This document shows positions 1 through 8,128 of a stretch of DNA of 64,000 bases, piece by piece; position 1 is the first letter of the stretch, and each line of letters starts with the position of its first letter. The notes beneath the pieces are model-generated. The model made no database searches, was not told the DNA's origin, and was given only the letters and a program-made list of their open reading frames with translations. The translations under genes were made by a program, and so were the position numbers. The stretch covers positions 1 through 64,000 of the forward strand of contig JAMCVZ010000038.1 in assembly GCA_023476565.1 (NCBI GenBank). The letters are read 5' to 3'. The stretch comes from Nitrospirota bacterium (lineage in GTDB: Bacteria > Nitrospirota > Thermodesulfovibrionia > Thermodesulfovibrionales > Dissulfurispiraceae).

Positions 1-338
1 ACTTCGGTATTATGACATATTGTGAGAGGCTAAGCAAAATCGCTCTGCGCTTATCCAGAGAGAACAGATACTTGCATGCTCATCACTAAGTTCCTTACAC
101 AACAATTTTCATGCCGAACAGTGTTGGAACCGTCCCATTTAATCATGATGCCTGTTGAGATTGAAAAGGATGATGACAAGGACGAGCATGAGAAAGGTGA
201 AAAGCACGACAAGCATTCTCAGAATAGCCTCATACTGCCGTATGTGCAAGATAAGGTGGGGTCAGGCATATATGCATATAAATCAAGGACAGGGCGCAAT
301 GAAGAAAATACTGAAAAAGCTAAATGCATGAATGCAAG

Positions 339-370
339 CCTGACCCCATTCTCCTGACCCCATTCTCCTG
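339..370. repeat. Tandem 14-bp repeat CCTGACCCCATTCT
   Basis: Two exact adjacent copies (339-352, 353-366) are followed by the first four bases of a third. The reverse complement of the core occurs at 258-267, so the stretch 258-347 could fold as a long hairpin. Function unknown. It looks like a fragment of a small dispersed element. Confidence 0.7.
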
Positions 371-415
371 GTGGGATTAGACTATTTCGTATTTCGGAAA
401 TGCATGGTCAATTAT

Positions 416-444
416 TTGACAGCAGGGACGTTTAACTGTTAACC
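416..444 (+). promoter_or_regulatory. Possible promoter for the gsp operon
   Basis: A perfect -35 hexamer TTGACA lies at 416-421. At a 17-base spacing the -10 would be TTAACC (439-444), a poor match. The placement, about 155 bases before gspG and in the only non-coding stretch ahead of the operon, is the main support. Confidence 0.25.
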
Positions 445-599
445 TTAAGAGATTTCATTTTTGCAGTGTGTTAAAATGTTTTTGAAGAACCACATTTTTC
501 AGTCGTTTGCTTCCGGTATAAATCGGTTTTCACCGGTCTCATTTTTTTCATTTACGAAGGCTTTTTTTAGGGCTATGATTTTTTTTGGGGAGTGTGAAA

Positions 600-1028
600 A
601 TGAAGAGGAACCTCTATCTCACGGATAAAAAAGGTTTTACCCTTGTCGAGCTGCTCGTTGTCCTCGTGATCCTGGGACTGCTGGCAGCGCTGGTAGGCCC
701 GAAGCTTTTCCCGAAACTCGGCAAAGGCAAGCAGGCTGCGGCAAAGGCCCAGATCGAATTGCTGGAACAGGCCATGGACCAGTACCGGCTCGATGTCGGG
801 ACATATCCAAACACGCAGGACGGGTTGAATGCCCTGGTGGCGAATCCGGGGGGACTTGAGAGATGGGAAGGGCCGTATCTCAAGAAGGGCCTGCCGAATG
901 ATCCGTGGGGCAAGCCGTACCACTACCAGATGCCAGGACAGCACGGCGAGTATGATCTCTTCTCCTACGGCAGGGACGGTTCGCCCGGGGGCGAGGGGGA
1001 GGACAAGGATGTTACGAACTGGGAGTGA
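600..1028 (+). CDS. gspG: Type II secretion major pseudopilin GspG
   Basis: Major pseudopilin, which assembles into the periplasmic pseudopilus that pushes substrates through the secretin. The 142-residue protein has a short basic leader, the prepilin peptidase site KKG|FTLVE after Gly12 with Glu at +5, and a hydrophobic helix (LLVVLVILGLLAALV). Its C-terminal part has the GspG-type pattern TYPNTQDGLNALV, GPYLKKGLPNDPWGKPY and the Asp/Gly-rich calcium-site region DLFSYGRDGSPGGEGED. The ATG at 600 is preferred over a TTG at 585 because GGGGAG at 587-592 is well spaced for it. First gene of an operon running to gspC. Confidence 0.96.
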   Translation: MKRNLYLTDKKGFTLVELLVVLVILGLLAALVGPKLFPKLGKGKQAAAKAQIELLEQAMDQYRLDVGTYPNTQDGLNALVANPGGLERWEGPYLKKGLPNDPWGKPYHYQMPGQHGEYDLFSYGRDGSPGGEGEDKDVTNWE

Positions 1029-1075
1029 GAGGCAGCACCGCTCATAGCCGGGTTTTAAGGGACGTGTGATATTTT

Positions 1076-2605
1076 ATGAGTAAAAAACCGGACTGCTTGA
1101 AAGTGGAGGATCTGCCGAAGGTCCCCTTTGTTGTGGACGGCATATCCTTCCGCTTTATCAGGGAGAACAAAATTATCCCAATAGAACTGAAGAACAATGT
1201 CCTGAGCGTGGTCATGCCGGACTGCGGCGACAACGAGGACGCCATCGATGCGCTCAAAGTGGCGACATCGGCGGAGGTTAAAGTATTCAGCGCCGATGCC
1301 CACATGATCGATGAGTACCTGTCGAAGTTTTACGGCCAGGAGCCGCAGAATATAAACAGGATAATCGAGGAGATAGGCGACAGCGAGGGGCTCGAATTCC
1401 TGCACGAGGATGAAGAGGATATAGGCCATCTCAAAGACCTTGCCTCCGAAGCGCCCATTATCAAGCTCGTGAACATGCTCATTGTGAGGGCTGTCGAGAG
1501 CAGGGCGAGCGATATCCATATAGAGCCCTTTGAGGATGAGCTGAAGGTCAGATACCGTATAGACGGCATACTGCATGATATCGAATCGGTGCCCAAGAAG
1601 CTGCAGGCCGCGATCGTCTCCAGGATCAAGCTTACCGCAAAATTGAATATCGCGGAGCGGAGATTGCCGCAGGACGGTAGAATCAGGCTCAAGGTCGCTG
1701 AAAAGGAGATAGACCTGAGAGTCTCGACCATACCGGTGCTCTACGGCGAGAGCGTGGTCATGAGGATTCTCGACAAGAAGGGCATTGTCATAGACCTCGA
1801 CCGCCTGGGCTTTTCCCACGAGACGCTCTCTCAATTCAAGCAGTTGATAACCAAACCGAACGGCATCATATTCGTCACCGGACCTACCGGAAGCGGCAAG
1901 ACCACAACACTGTACGGCGCGTTAGACAGGATAAACTCGCCCGACAAAAAAATAATCACGGTCGAAGACCCGGTGGAGTACCAGCTCAAAGGGGTCAACC
2001 AGATACAGGTGAAGCCGAAGATAGGCCTCAATTTCGCAAACACGCTGAGGCACATTGTCAGGCAGGACCCCGATGTCATTATGATCGGAGAGATCAGGGA
2101 CCTTGAGACAGCGGAGATAGCCATACAGTCGGCCCTTACCGGGCACCTTGTGTTTTCTACGTTGCATACCAACGACGCCGCCGGCGCGATCACAAGGCTC
2201 CTCGATATGGGAGTCGAGAACTTCCTCCTCTCCTCCACGGTACGGGGAATCCTCGCCCAAAGGCTTGTGCGGGTTATCTGTCCCGGATGCAAAGAGGTGG
2301 ACGCCTCGGTTGCGGACAAAGAGGAACTGCGCCTGCTGGGAATCAGCAACGGCAAACCCTTTTACCGGGGAACGGGATGCGAGGAATGCGCCTTCACCGG
2401 CTACCACGGCAGGCTGGGGATATACGAGCTCATCGCTATCGACGACGATATGCGCAGGCTGATCCTCAAGAGCGCCGATGCGAACGAGATCAGGGAAGTT
2501 GCGCGGAAGAACGGCATGAAGACCCTCCTTGAAGACGGGGCCGGGAAGATAAAGGAGGGCATAACAACCCTCAATGAGTTGCTCAGAGTGACGCAGGAGG
2601 CATAA
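1076..2605 (+). CDS. gspE: Type II secretion ATPase GspE
   Basis: Cytoplasmic hexameric ATPase that powers pseudopilus assembly. The 509-residue protein has an N-terminal domain (about 1-120), then the GspE/PilB core. Walker A GPTGSGKT is at 269-276, the Asp box around EDPVEY is near 297, and the Walker B-type stretch DPDVIMIGEI is at 331-340, followed by a His box (STLHTND). Zinc-site cysteines are seen as C402-x2-C405 and C435-x2-C438, as in GspE rather than in PilT. Length is normal for the family. The gene lies 47 bases after gspG and 6 before gspF. Confidence 0.97.
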   Translation: MSKKPDCLKVEDLPKVPFVVDGISFRFIRENKIIPIELKNNVLSVVMPDCGDNEDAIDALKVATSAEVKVFSADAHMIDEYLSKFYGQEPQNINRIIEEIGDSEGLEFLHEDEEDIGHLKDLASEAPIIKLVNMLIVRAVESRASDIHIEPFEDELKVRYRIDGILHDIESVPKKLQAAIVSRIKLTAKLNIAERRLPQDGRIRLKVAEKEIDLRVSTIPVLYGESVVMRILDKKGIVIDLDRLGFSHETLSQFKQLITKPNGIIFVTGPTGSGKTTTLYGALDRINSPDKKIITVEDPVEYQLKGVNQIQVKPKIGLNFANTLRHIVRQDPDVIMIGEIRDLETAEIAIQSALTGHLVFSTLHTNDAAGAITRLLDMGVENFLLSSTVRGILAQRLVRVICPGCKEVDASVADKEELRLLGISNGKPFYRGTGCEECAFTGYHGRLGIYELIAIDDDMRRLILKSADANEIREVARKNGMKTLLEDGAGKIKEGITTLNELLRVTQEA

Positions 2606-2611
2606 GCATAA

Positions 2612-3805
2612 GTGGCGATATTCTCATACAGGGCGACCTCCATGGACGGCACGATCGTCGATGGATTTATCGAGGCGGCGGACGAGACGGCTGCTGTCGA
2701 CAGGATCAAGGCCTCGGGCGTTATCCCCCTGAAGGTCGGCGCTCAAAAAAAGGGCCGCGCGAAGCGGTTTTCCCTGAGGTCTTCAAAAGGCGATCTGCTG
2801 ACCTTTACCATGGAACTTTCCGCGCTCCTCAGCGCGGGCTTGCCGTTGGACAGGAGCCTGGGCATACTTGCCGATATATCCGAAAACAGGGAAATGAAGC
2901 AGGTGACTCAATCGATATTGCGGGCCATTCGGGAGGGCAGCTCATTCTCCGACGCGCTCCAGAGGCAGCCGAAGATCTTCCCGAAGCTGTACGTGAATAT
3001 GGTCAGGGCCGGGGAGACCGGCGGCGTACTGGATACGGTGCTGGACAAGCTGAATGAATTCCTGGAATCCTCAAAGGAATTGAGGGAGCATATCTTCTCC
3101 GCAATGATATATCCCGTCATACTGATCGTGACCGGCGGCATATCGGTGATCGTCCTCCTCACCTACGTGCTCCCGAAATTCACGGTCATATTCGCCGAGC
3201 TCGGGACGTCCCTGCCGCTTCCGACGAAGATACTGCTTATGGTCAGCGATGCCCTTAAAGCATACTGGTGGATATTCCTGGGGCTTATGGCGGCGGGATG
3301 GGCAACTTTTAAAAACTACGCCAGATCCGAAGCGGGCAGGTACAAGCTGGACGGGATAAAGCTCAAGGTGATGGGTGATGTTATCGCAAAGGTAGAGACA
3401 GCGCGGTTTTGCAGGACTCTGGGCACGCTGCTCAGAAGCGGTGTGCCCCTGATCCAGGCATTGAATAATTCACGGGATGTTATCAGTAACCAGGTCATAG
3501 CCTCGGCTGTCAATAAGGTTTCCAAAGGGGCAAAAGAGGGAAAGGGGATAGCTGCTCCGCTTTCCCAGGCGGGGGTATTCCCGAAACTGGCGCTCTCCAT
3601 GATCAAGGTCGGGGAGGAAACAGGGCAACTGGATACGATGCTGCTGAAAGTTGCCTCCACGTATGAGAAGAGCCTGAGGGCGGCAATAAAGAAGCTTATC
3701 AGCTTCCTGGAGCCGGCCATGATTCTCGGCATGGGACTGGTCATCGGGTTTATCGTGATCTCGATGCTGATGGCCATATTTAGCATAACGGATATACCGT
3801 TTTAA
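2612..3805 (+). CDS. gspF: Type II secretion inner-membrane platform protein GspF
   Basis: Polytopic inner-membrane platform protein that links GspE to pseudopilin assembly. The 397-residue protein starts MAIFSYRA as GspF proteins do. It has two repeated GspF domains: about 68-190, and 270-395 with a TLLRSGVPLIQAL motif. Membrane segments lie near 165-190, 215-235 and 370-395. Start is GTG 2612 with GGAGG at 2596-2600. The closing hydrophobic segment MILGMGLVIGFIVISMLM is typical. Confidence 0.96.
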   Translation: MAIFSYRATSMDGTIVDGFIEAADETAAVDRIKASGVIPLKVGAQKKGRAKRFSLRSSKGDLLTFTMELSALLSAGLPLDRSLGILADISENREMKQVTQSILRAIREGSSFSDALQRQPKIFPKLYVNMVRAGETGGVLDTVLDKLNEFLESSKELREHIFSAMIYPVILIVTGGISVIVLLTYVLPKFTVIFAELGTSLPLPTKILLMVSDALKAYWWIFLGLMAAGWATFKNYARSEAGRYKLDGIKLKVMGDVIAKVETARFCRTLGTLLRSGVPLIQALNNSRDVISNQVIASAVNKVSKGAKEGKGIAAPLSQAGVFPKLALSMIKVGEETGQLDTMLLKVASTYEKSLRAAIKKLISFLEPAMILGMGLVIGFIVISMLMAIFSITDIPF

Positions 3806-3808
3806 AGA

Positions 3809-3934
3809 CCGTAATCCGTGCTCCATAATGAGTAAAAGATGTGAAAGACTGTTCAAAGCTCAAGGAACCATGATTGAGAAGAGCATGGGTTATAGGATTA
3901 AAAATAAACTCTCATCACGGATCACGGATTACGG
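3809..3934. repeat. Imperfect inverted repeat at the gspF/gspH junction
   Basis: Left arm 3809-3832 and right arm 3911-3934 are 24 bases each and complementary at 21 positions. The loop is about 78 bases. The left arm spans the first possible gspH start codon. The right arm is translated as part of the gspH leader, just before the prepilin cleavage site. Confidence 0.85.
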
Positions 3935-4367
3935 GTCGCGGAATCATGGATTTACTCTCCTTGAGCTGACGATCGTGCTGTTCCTGATTACGCTTATACT
4001 GGGGTTGTCCGCCGTCTTTTTTGCAGGCACGCTGCCCACGAACAGGCTCAATGCGGCAGCCAGGGAAATATCCGCGACTATACGGTATGCACGATCACTT
4101 TCGATGATCAGCGGACAGCATCAAACTCTATCGATAGACCTTGGTTCGAAGCGGTACGGCATAGAAGGCCGCGGGCATAAGGACATCCCTTCGGATATAG
4201 ATATAAAGGTGATCGACCCCTTGTACGGCGAGATGCGCAATGGGAGCTATCGTCTTGAGTTCCAGCCGTCGGGCGGAGGGCAGGGAGGGACGATTGTTTT
4301 ATGGAACAAAAAGAGGGAAATAAGAATAGAGCTCGATCCTGTAATCGGAGCGGCGGTGATCAAATAA
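3828..4367 (+). CDS. gspH: Type II secretion minor pseudopilin GspH
   Basis: Minor pseudopilin of the type II system. The prepilin site NHG|FTLLE is followed by the hydrophobic helix LTIVLFLITLILGLSAVFF. The body contains NRLNAAAREISATIRYARS, as in GspH/FimT proteins, where the first helix leads into a small beta domain. The frame opens at ATG 3828, which would give an unusually long 41-residue leader. Later in-frame starts at 3870 and 3885 (GAGAAGAG upstream) would give 27 or 22 residues. All of these leaders read through the right arm of an inverted repeat. Gene order G-E-F-H-I-J-K supports the call. Confidence 0.9.
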   Translation: MSKRCERLFKAQGTMIEKSMGYRIKNKLSSRITDYGSRNHGFTLLELTIVLFLITLILGLSAVFFAGTLPTNRLNAAAREISATIRYARSLSMISGQHQTLSIDLGSKRYGIEGRGHKDIPSDIDIKVIDPLYGEMRNGSYRLEFQPSGGGQGGTIVLWNKKREIRIELDPVIGAAVIK

Positions 4368-4820
4368 ATGCAAAATTCAAAATGCAAAATGCAAAATTGT
4401 GGAAATTCATTATTTTTTCATTTTAAACTTTTCCTTTTGAATTTACGAAGTGCGGGGTTCACCCTCCTTGAGGTGCTTGTGGCCCTTGCGCTGCTCGGCA
4501 TTGCGCTCCTGGTGGTAATCCAGCTCTTCTCCGCCGGTCTGAGAGGGATCTCCTCATCCGGTGATTACGTTGCTGCTGCTGCAAAGGCCGAGACCAGGAT
4601 GAGAGAGGCGCTGGATGACGATGCCCTTGCTGAAAAAACGTCGAGCGAGCAATCTGACGGATACAGGATTGAAACGTCAATAAAGGAAACCCTTAAAGAG
4701 AGGACGGATAATCTGCAGGTAAAGCTCCTTGAAATAGGAGTGACAATCTACTGGAACAGGGGAGCACGGGAGAGGTCGCTGGCGCTGAAGACCATGAAGG
4801 TTGTGAATAAACAAATATAA
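4368..4820 (+). CDS. gspI: Type II secretion minor pseudopilin GspI
   Basis: Minor pseudopilin. A 30-residue leader ends in RSAG|FTLLE and is followed by VLVALALLGIALLVVIQLFSAG, the GspI pattern. The 150-residue length fits. The ATG abuts the gspH stop. The leader is encoded by A/T-rich repeated words (AAAATTC/AAAATGC), part of which are complementary to sequence just before the cleavage site (4373-4382 with 4435-4444). Confidence 0.9.
   Translation: MQNSKCKMQNCGNSLFFHFKLFLLNLRSAGFTLLEVLVALALLGIALLVVIQLFSAGLRGISSSGDYVAAAAKAETRMREALDDDALAEKTSSEQSDGYRIETSIKETLKERTDNLQVKLLEIGVTIYWNRGARERSLALKTMKVVNKQI
4373..4444. repeat. AT-rich repeat and inverted repeat inside the gspI leader
   Basis: Repeated words AAAATTC and AAAATGC lie at about 4371-4397. 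The 10-base arms AAATTCAAAA (4373-4382) and TTTTGAATTT (4435-4444) are perfectly complementary. The whole element is translated as the prepilin leader. Confidence 0.7.
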
Positions 4821-4909
4821 GTAACGAGTAACAACAAAGGACAGTTTAAAGGCAGAATGGAAGAAATAATAAATCATAAAACAGCAAATAAGAACTCGTT
4901 GCTCGTTAC
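4821..4909. repeat. Imperfect inverted repeat at the gspI/gspJ junction
   Basis: GTAACGAG at 4821-4828 pairs exactly with CTCGTTAC at 4902-4909. Pairing extends to 14 bases with two mismatches. The right arm encodes part of the gspJ leader. Confidence 0.7.
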
Positions 4910-5552
4910 CCGTCACCCGTTGCTTAATAGGGGCGGTTACACGCTCCTTGAGCTGCTGCTGTCCATCTTCCTGATAGGGCTTATTCTCCTGATCGTAGGC
5001 GGCGCCATGAGACTCGGATTCCGTTCCGTGGATTCGGGAGAAAGGAGGATAGAATCTCTTGAAAGATTCAAGTCATCCCTGAACATTATCAATTCCCAGA
5101 TACAATCCGCAATCCTCATTACTCTTAAAGAAGATAAAGAGGGTGATCTCGATACCGGAGAGAAAAGGTATCTTTTCAAGGGAGACCGGGAATCGATGCA
5201 GTTTCCGACCAACTATTCACTGTGGGGCAACCGGAGGGGATACGTTATAGTCACCTATCAGGTCGAATCCGGCGGTCAGGGGAAATGGATGCTCCGCGCA
5301 ACCGAAGGCCTCATCGGCGCGGAAAAAGGCAAGGAGACGAAGCTTTTTGATCTGCTCGACGGGATACATTTCGAATACTTCTTCAAGGACCCCCTGGAAG
5401 AGAAAGGCAGATGGGTCGAGCAGTGGACGGACAAAGCCTCCATACCGGAAAAGGTGAAGGTGCATCTTGCTGAAGGGACGAGGAAGCTATCTCTTATTAT
5501 CCCGGTGAGGGCACGGGGCTCGCTCTTAACAACCGTAACGCGTAATGAGTGA
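4857..5552 (+). CDS. gspJ: Type II secretion minor pseudopilin GspJ
   Basis: Minor pseudopilin of 231 residues, the normal size for GspJ. A 27-residue leader ends RGG|YTLLE, then LLLSIFLIGLILLIVGGAM. The body includes RRIESLERFKSSLNIINSQ and a beta-rich region with LFDLLDGIHFEYF, as in GspJ. ATG 4857 follows AAAGG at 4848-4852. The leader residues around LLVTRHPLL are encoded by the right arm of the junction inverted repeat. Confidence 0.9.
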   Translation: MEEIINHKTANKNSLLVTRHPLLNRGGYTLLELLLSIFLIGLILLIVGGAMRLGFRSVDSGERRIESLERFKSSLNIINSQIQSAILITLKEDKEGDLDTGEKRYLFKGDRESMQFPTNYSLWGNRRGYVIVTYQVESGGQGKWMLRATEGLIGAEKGKETKLFDLLDGIHFEYFFKDPLEEKGRWVEQWTDKASIPEKVKVHLAEGTRKLSLIIPVRARGSLLTTVTRNE

Positions 5553-5651
5553 TGCGTGATGCGTAAAAGACAAAAGACAAGACCGAAAGACACAAGAAGT
5601 TCTTGTGTTTCGTGCCGTTACCCATTACGCATTACGCATCACTCATCACGC
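5540..5651. repeat. Long imperfect inverted repeat at the gspJ/gspK junction
   Basis: Arms 5540-5566 and 5625-5651 are 27 bases each and complementary at 25 positions. Inside the loop a second small palindrome, CACAAGAA-G-TTCTTGTG, spans 5591-5607. The left arm covers the gspJ stop and the gspK start. The right arm is translated as the end of the gspK leader. Confidence 0.9.
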
Positions 5652-6587
5652 AAAGAGGGCATCGCCCTTCTGATAGTGATATGGGTCGTGACCGTTCTTA
5701 TGGTTACGGTCCTTTCATTCTCCCTCATGGCAAGGACCGAGGCCCATTCCACGCTGTCGTTCAAAGAGGGGATCGAGAAGAATTTTCTGGCCGAGGCCGG
5801 GATAGAAAGGGCGATAATGGAACTCTTTTATATGAGACAGAACATGAATGCCGCGGTAACCACCAAAGATACCGAAGCGTGGAAAGCGGACGGCACGTCC
5901 TACAGCGGACAGGTAGGCGATGGGTCATATACGGTACGTATCAGGGGCGAATCCGGGAAATTGGACATAAACACCGTCCCCGAAATCCTCTTGAAGAACC
6001 TGCTGCTGAATTCCGGAGTAAAAGACGACGATGCGGACACTATTGTGGATTCCATAATGGACTGGAAGGACCCCGATGACCTGCACAGGCTCCACGGCGC
6101 TGAAAGTGATTACTATATGTCGCTGCCGAATCCCTACAAGGCAAAAAACGCGGATTTCGACACCCTCGAAGAGCTTCTGCTCGTCAAGGGCGTAACTCCC
6201 GAGCTGCTCTACGGGAGCACCGAGGCAAAGGGCCTCATCGATTTTCTCACGGTTAATTCAAAAAGCGGCACGGTAAACCTGAACTATGCGCCGAAAGAGG
6301 TCCTGACGGCTATTCCGGGCATCGGCGCCGATACAGCAGACAGGATCATACAATACAGGCAGGACAAGAGCATAAGCGGTCTTCAGGAGATTCAGCAACT
6401 GCTGGGGGAAAATTACAGTGCAGCGGCCCCCTATATAGGCGTTATTGATACGAACGCCTATACTATCGAAGCGAGAGGGTACAGGGGCGGAGAGAAAACG
6501 GGATATCCCGTCAGGGCAATAGTCGCACTGGATAACAATACCAAATACCGGTATCTCTACTACAGGAGTCCGGCATACGTGAGATGA
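5559..6587 (+). CDS. gspK: Type II secretion minor pseudopilin GspK
   Basis: Large minor pseudopilin thought to sit at the tip of the pseudopilus. After a long leader comes KEG|IALLIVIWVVTVLMVTVLSF, with no Glu at +5, which is the GspK hallmark. The large periplasmic part contains ESGKLDINTV, a calcium-site-like DSIMDWKDPDD, and a helix-hairpin-helix-like VLTAIPGIGADTADRIIQYR. ATG 5559 and GTG 5556 are both possible and there is no clear ribosome binding site. It overlaps gspL by 4 bases. Confidence 0.9.
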   Translation: MRKRQKTRPKDTRSSCVSCRYPLRITHHSSRKEGIALLIVIWVVTVLMVTVLSFSLMARTEAHSTLSFKEGIEKNFLAEAGIERAIMELFYMRQNMNAAVTTKDTEAWKADGTSYSGQVGDGSYTVRIRGESGKLDINTVPEILLKNLLLNSGVKDDDADTIVDSIMDWKDPDDLHRLHGAESDYYMSLPNPYKAKNADFDTLEELLLVKGVTPELLYGSTEAKGLIDFLTVNSKSGTVNLNYAPKEVLTAIPGIGADTADRIIQYRQDKSISGLQEIQQLLGENYSAAAPYIGVIDTNAYTIEARGYRGGEKTGYPVRAIVALDNNTKYRYLYYRSPAYVR

Positions 6588-8128
6588 TGAGAGAAATAGC
6601 AGCAATAAAAAACTTGAATTCAATGGCCTTGCATTCGGCGGCACGACTGCATGAGTTGAGCAGGTCCTTATGGAAGGTGCTCACCTTCAGTGCGGCGGAT
6701 GAGAGGATTGCGCCCAAAAAAGACCTCTGTATCGCGATCGAGAAATCAGGATTGTCCGTCGCATACGGGACGAGATGCATGTCGCGTATAAGCATAAGGG
6801 GCGCACGGAATTACCGGCCCGAAGGGCCCGGCTATCCGCAGCCTAAAGATGTGGCGTCGTCGGCAGTCCTTGCCGTCAAAGAGTTCGGGGCAGCCGGAGC
6901 GGGCATTACGCTGAGCATCCCGAAGGCGTGGGCAATAATAAAGATCGCGGAGTTCCCCCCTACGGTCAGGGAAAACCTTCCGGATGTCGTTGCCTACGAG
7001 CTTGACAGGCTGATGCCGTTCAGCCCTGAAGAAGCGTTATATGATTTCAAGGCGCTTACGGAGGGCACGGAGCGGGTAGCCATTGCGGTCGTCGCCGCGA
7101 AGGCCGATCTGGTGAATACCTATATTGAAGCGCTCAGGGATGAGGGCATCCCCGTAAGCAGGCTAACCGTCAACCTTTCCGGTATCGGCGCCCTGTGCCG
7201 TTTTATGGGTAAAGGCGGCAAGGCGCTGTTTGTGGAAGTAAGGGAAGACGGGTACGAGGGGGCTTTGTACTTTGACGGCGTCCTGGCAGGCGCTTTCAAC
7301 CGTATATTCACTGCGGTTGACGAAAGGGCAAAAGCTGAAGAGATAGAGACGGAAATCAGGACCCTCCTGGCTACCGCACAAGAACAGGACCCGTCGCCGC
7401 ATGTTATCGCCCTCATGAGGAACAGGAGCGCTGCCTTGAAAGAGATGCTCCAGGGGAGAATAAACCAGCCGGTGACATTTCTCGGAGAGACGTATACAAA
7501 GCTCAGAGTGCCTGGAAACCAGAAGGGCATACCCTATGCTGCCGTAGGCGGAGTGGTGGAATCGTTGTGGCCGAAGGCGCGGGGGCTGGACCTGCTTAAG
7601 AAAGGCCGGCACAGGAGTCCTGGAACGCCGAAGGTCCTGACCGCGGCGCTTGTGCTTTCAGTGCTTGTCCTGTGGGGCGTTTACCTGGTCGCTCCCCTCA
7701 AGGTGGAGGAGGAGAAGCTCGGGGATATCGAGCGCCAGATAAAGCTCAGGAAGAGCGGGATCAGGGAGGTGGAGGCCCTCAGGAAGGAGGTAGACGCGAT
7801 TGGTGGAGCAGTCGCTTCCATAGACGATTTCAAGGAAAAGGGGCCTATGTCGGTCACCATCCTCAAGGAACTTACGACCATACTCCCGAAATCCGCGTGG
7901 CTGACGAGGGTGAGGATAACCGGCTCAACAGTGGAAATCGAAGGCTATGCAAGCTCTGCGACAGAGCTTCTGCCGCGGCTTGAGGCATCGAAAGTTTTCA
8001 GAAAGGCCGAGTTCACCTCTCCGACCTTCAGGGATGCACGGATGAATTCGGACAGGTTCAACATAAAAATGGAAATCAAAAGATCAAAGGAACACAAAGG
8101 AGCACCGCTTAAAGATGCCGAAAAATAA
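6584..8128 (+). CDS. gspL: Type II secretion GspL-like protein, PilM-like domain fused to PilN-like domain
   Basis: Inner-membrane assembly protein that connects the ATPase to the periplasmic parts. Residues about 45-330 look like the actin-like PilM/GspL cytoplasmic fold (KKDLCIAIEKSGLSVAY, then LPDVVAYELDRLMPFSPEEALYDF). A single membrane helix lies near 347-365 (VLTAALVLSVLVLWGVYLV), followed by a PilN-like periplasmic domain (ILKELTTILPKSAWLTRV, VEIEGYASSATELLPRLE). At 514 residues it equals PilM plus PilN in one chain. ATG 6584 overlaps the gspK stop (ATGA). Confidence 0.85.
   Translation: MMREIAAIKNLNSMALHSAARLHELSRSLWKVLTFSAADERIAPKKDLCIAIEKSGLSVAYGTRCMSRISIRGARNYRPEGPGYPQPKDVASSAVLAVKEFGAAGAGITLSIPKAWAIIKIAEFPPTVRENLPDVVAYELDRLMPFSPEEALYDFKALTEGTERVAIAVVAAKADLVNTYIEALRDEGIPVSRLTVNLSGIGALCRFMGKGGKALFVEVREDGYEGALYFDGVLAGAFNRIFTAVDERAKAEEIETEIRTLLATAQEQDPSPHVIALMRNRSAALKEMLQGRINQPVTFLGETYTKLRVPGNQKGIPYAAVGGVVESLWPKARGLDLLKKGRHRSPGTPKVLTAALVLSVLVLWGVYLVAPLKVEEEKLGDIERQIKLRKSGIREVEALRKEVDAIGGAVASIDDFKEKGPMSVTILKELTTILPKSAWLTRVRITGSTVEIEGYASSATELLPRLEASKVFRKAEFTSPTFRDARMNSDRFNIKMEIKRSKEHKGAPLKDAEK

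Larger units (their letters stand above)
1..599. other. Gene-poor leader upstream of the type II secretion operon
   Basis: No gene is supported in this stretch. A 93-codon open frame (76-357) has no ribosome binding site and low-complexity, unfamiliar content. The visible structure is a 14-base unit (CCTGACCCCATTCT) in tandem at 339-352 and 353-366, followed by a further CCTG. An inverted copy of its core (GGGGTCAGGC, 258-267 against 338-347) lies about 70 bases upstream. The region just before gspG is AT-rich and probably holds its promoter. Confidence 0.6.

Noticed and set aside
76-357. 93-codon open frame at the left edge
   Set aside because: No ribosome binding site, charged low-complexity content, and its end is made of the tandem repeat.
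1055-1834. 259-codon minus-strand frame inside gspE
   Set aside because: Antisense to an unmistakable ATPase gene.
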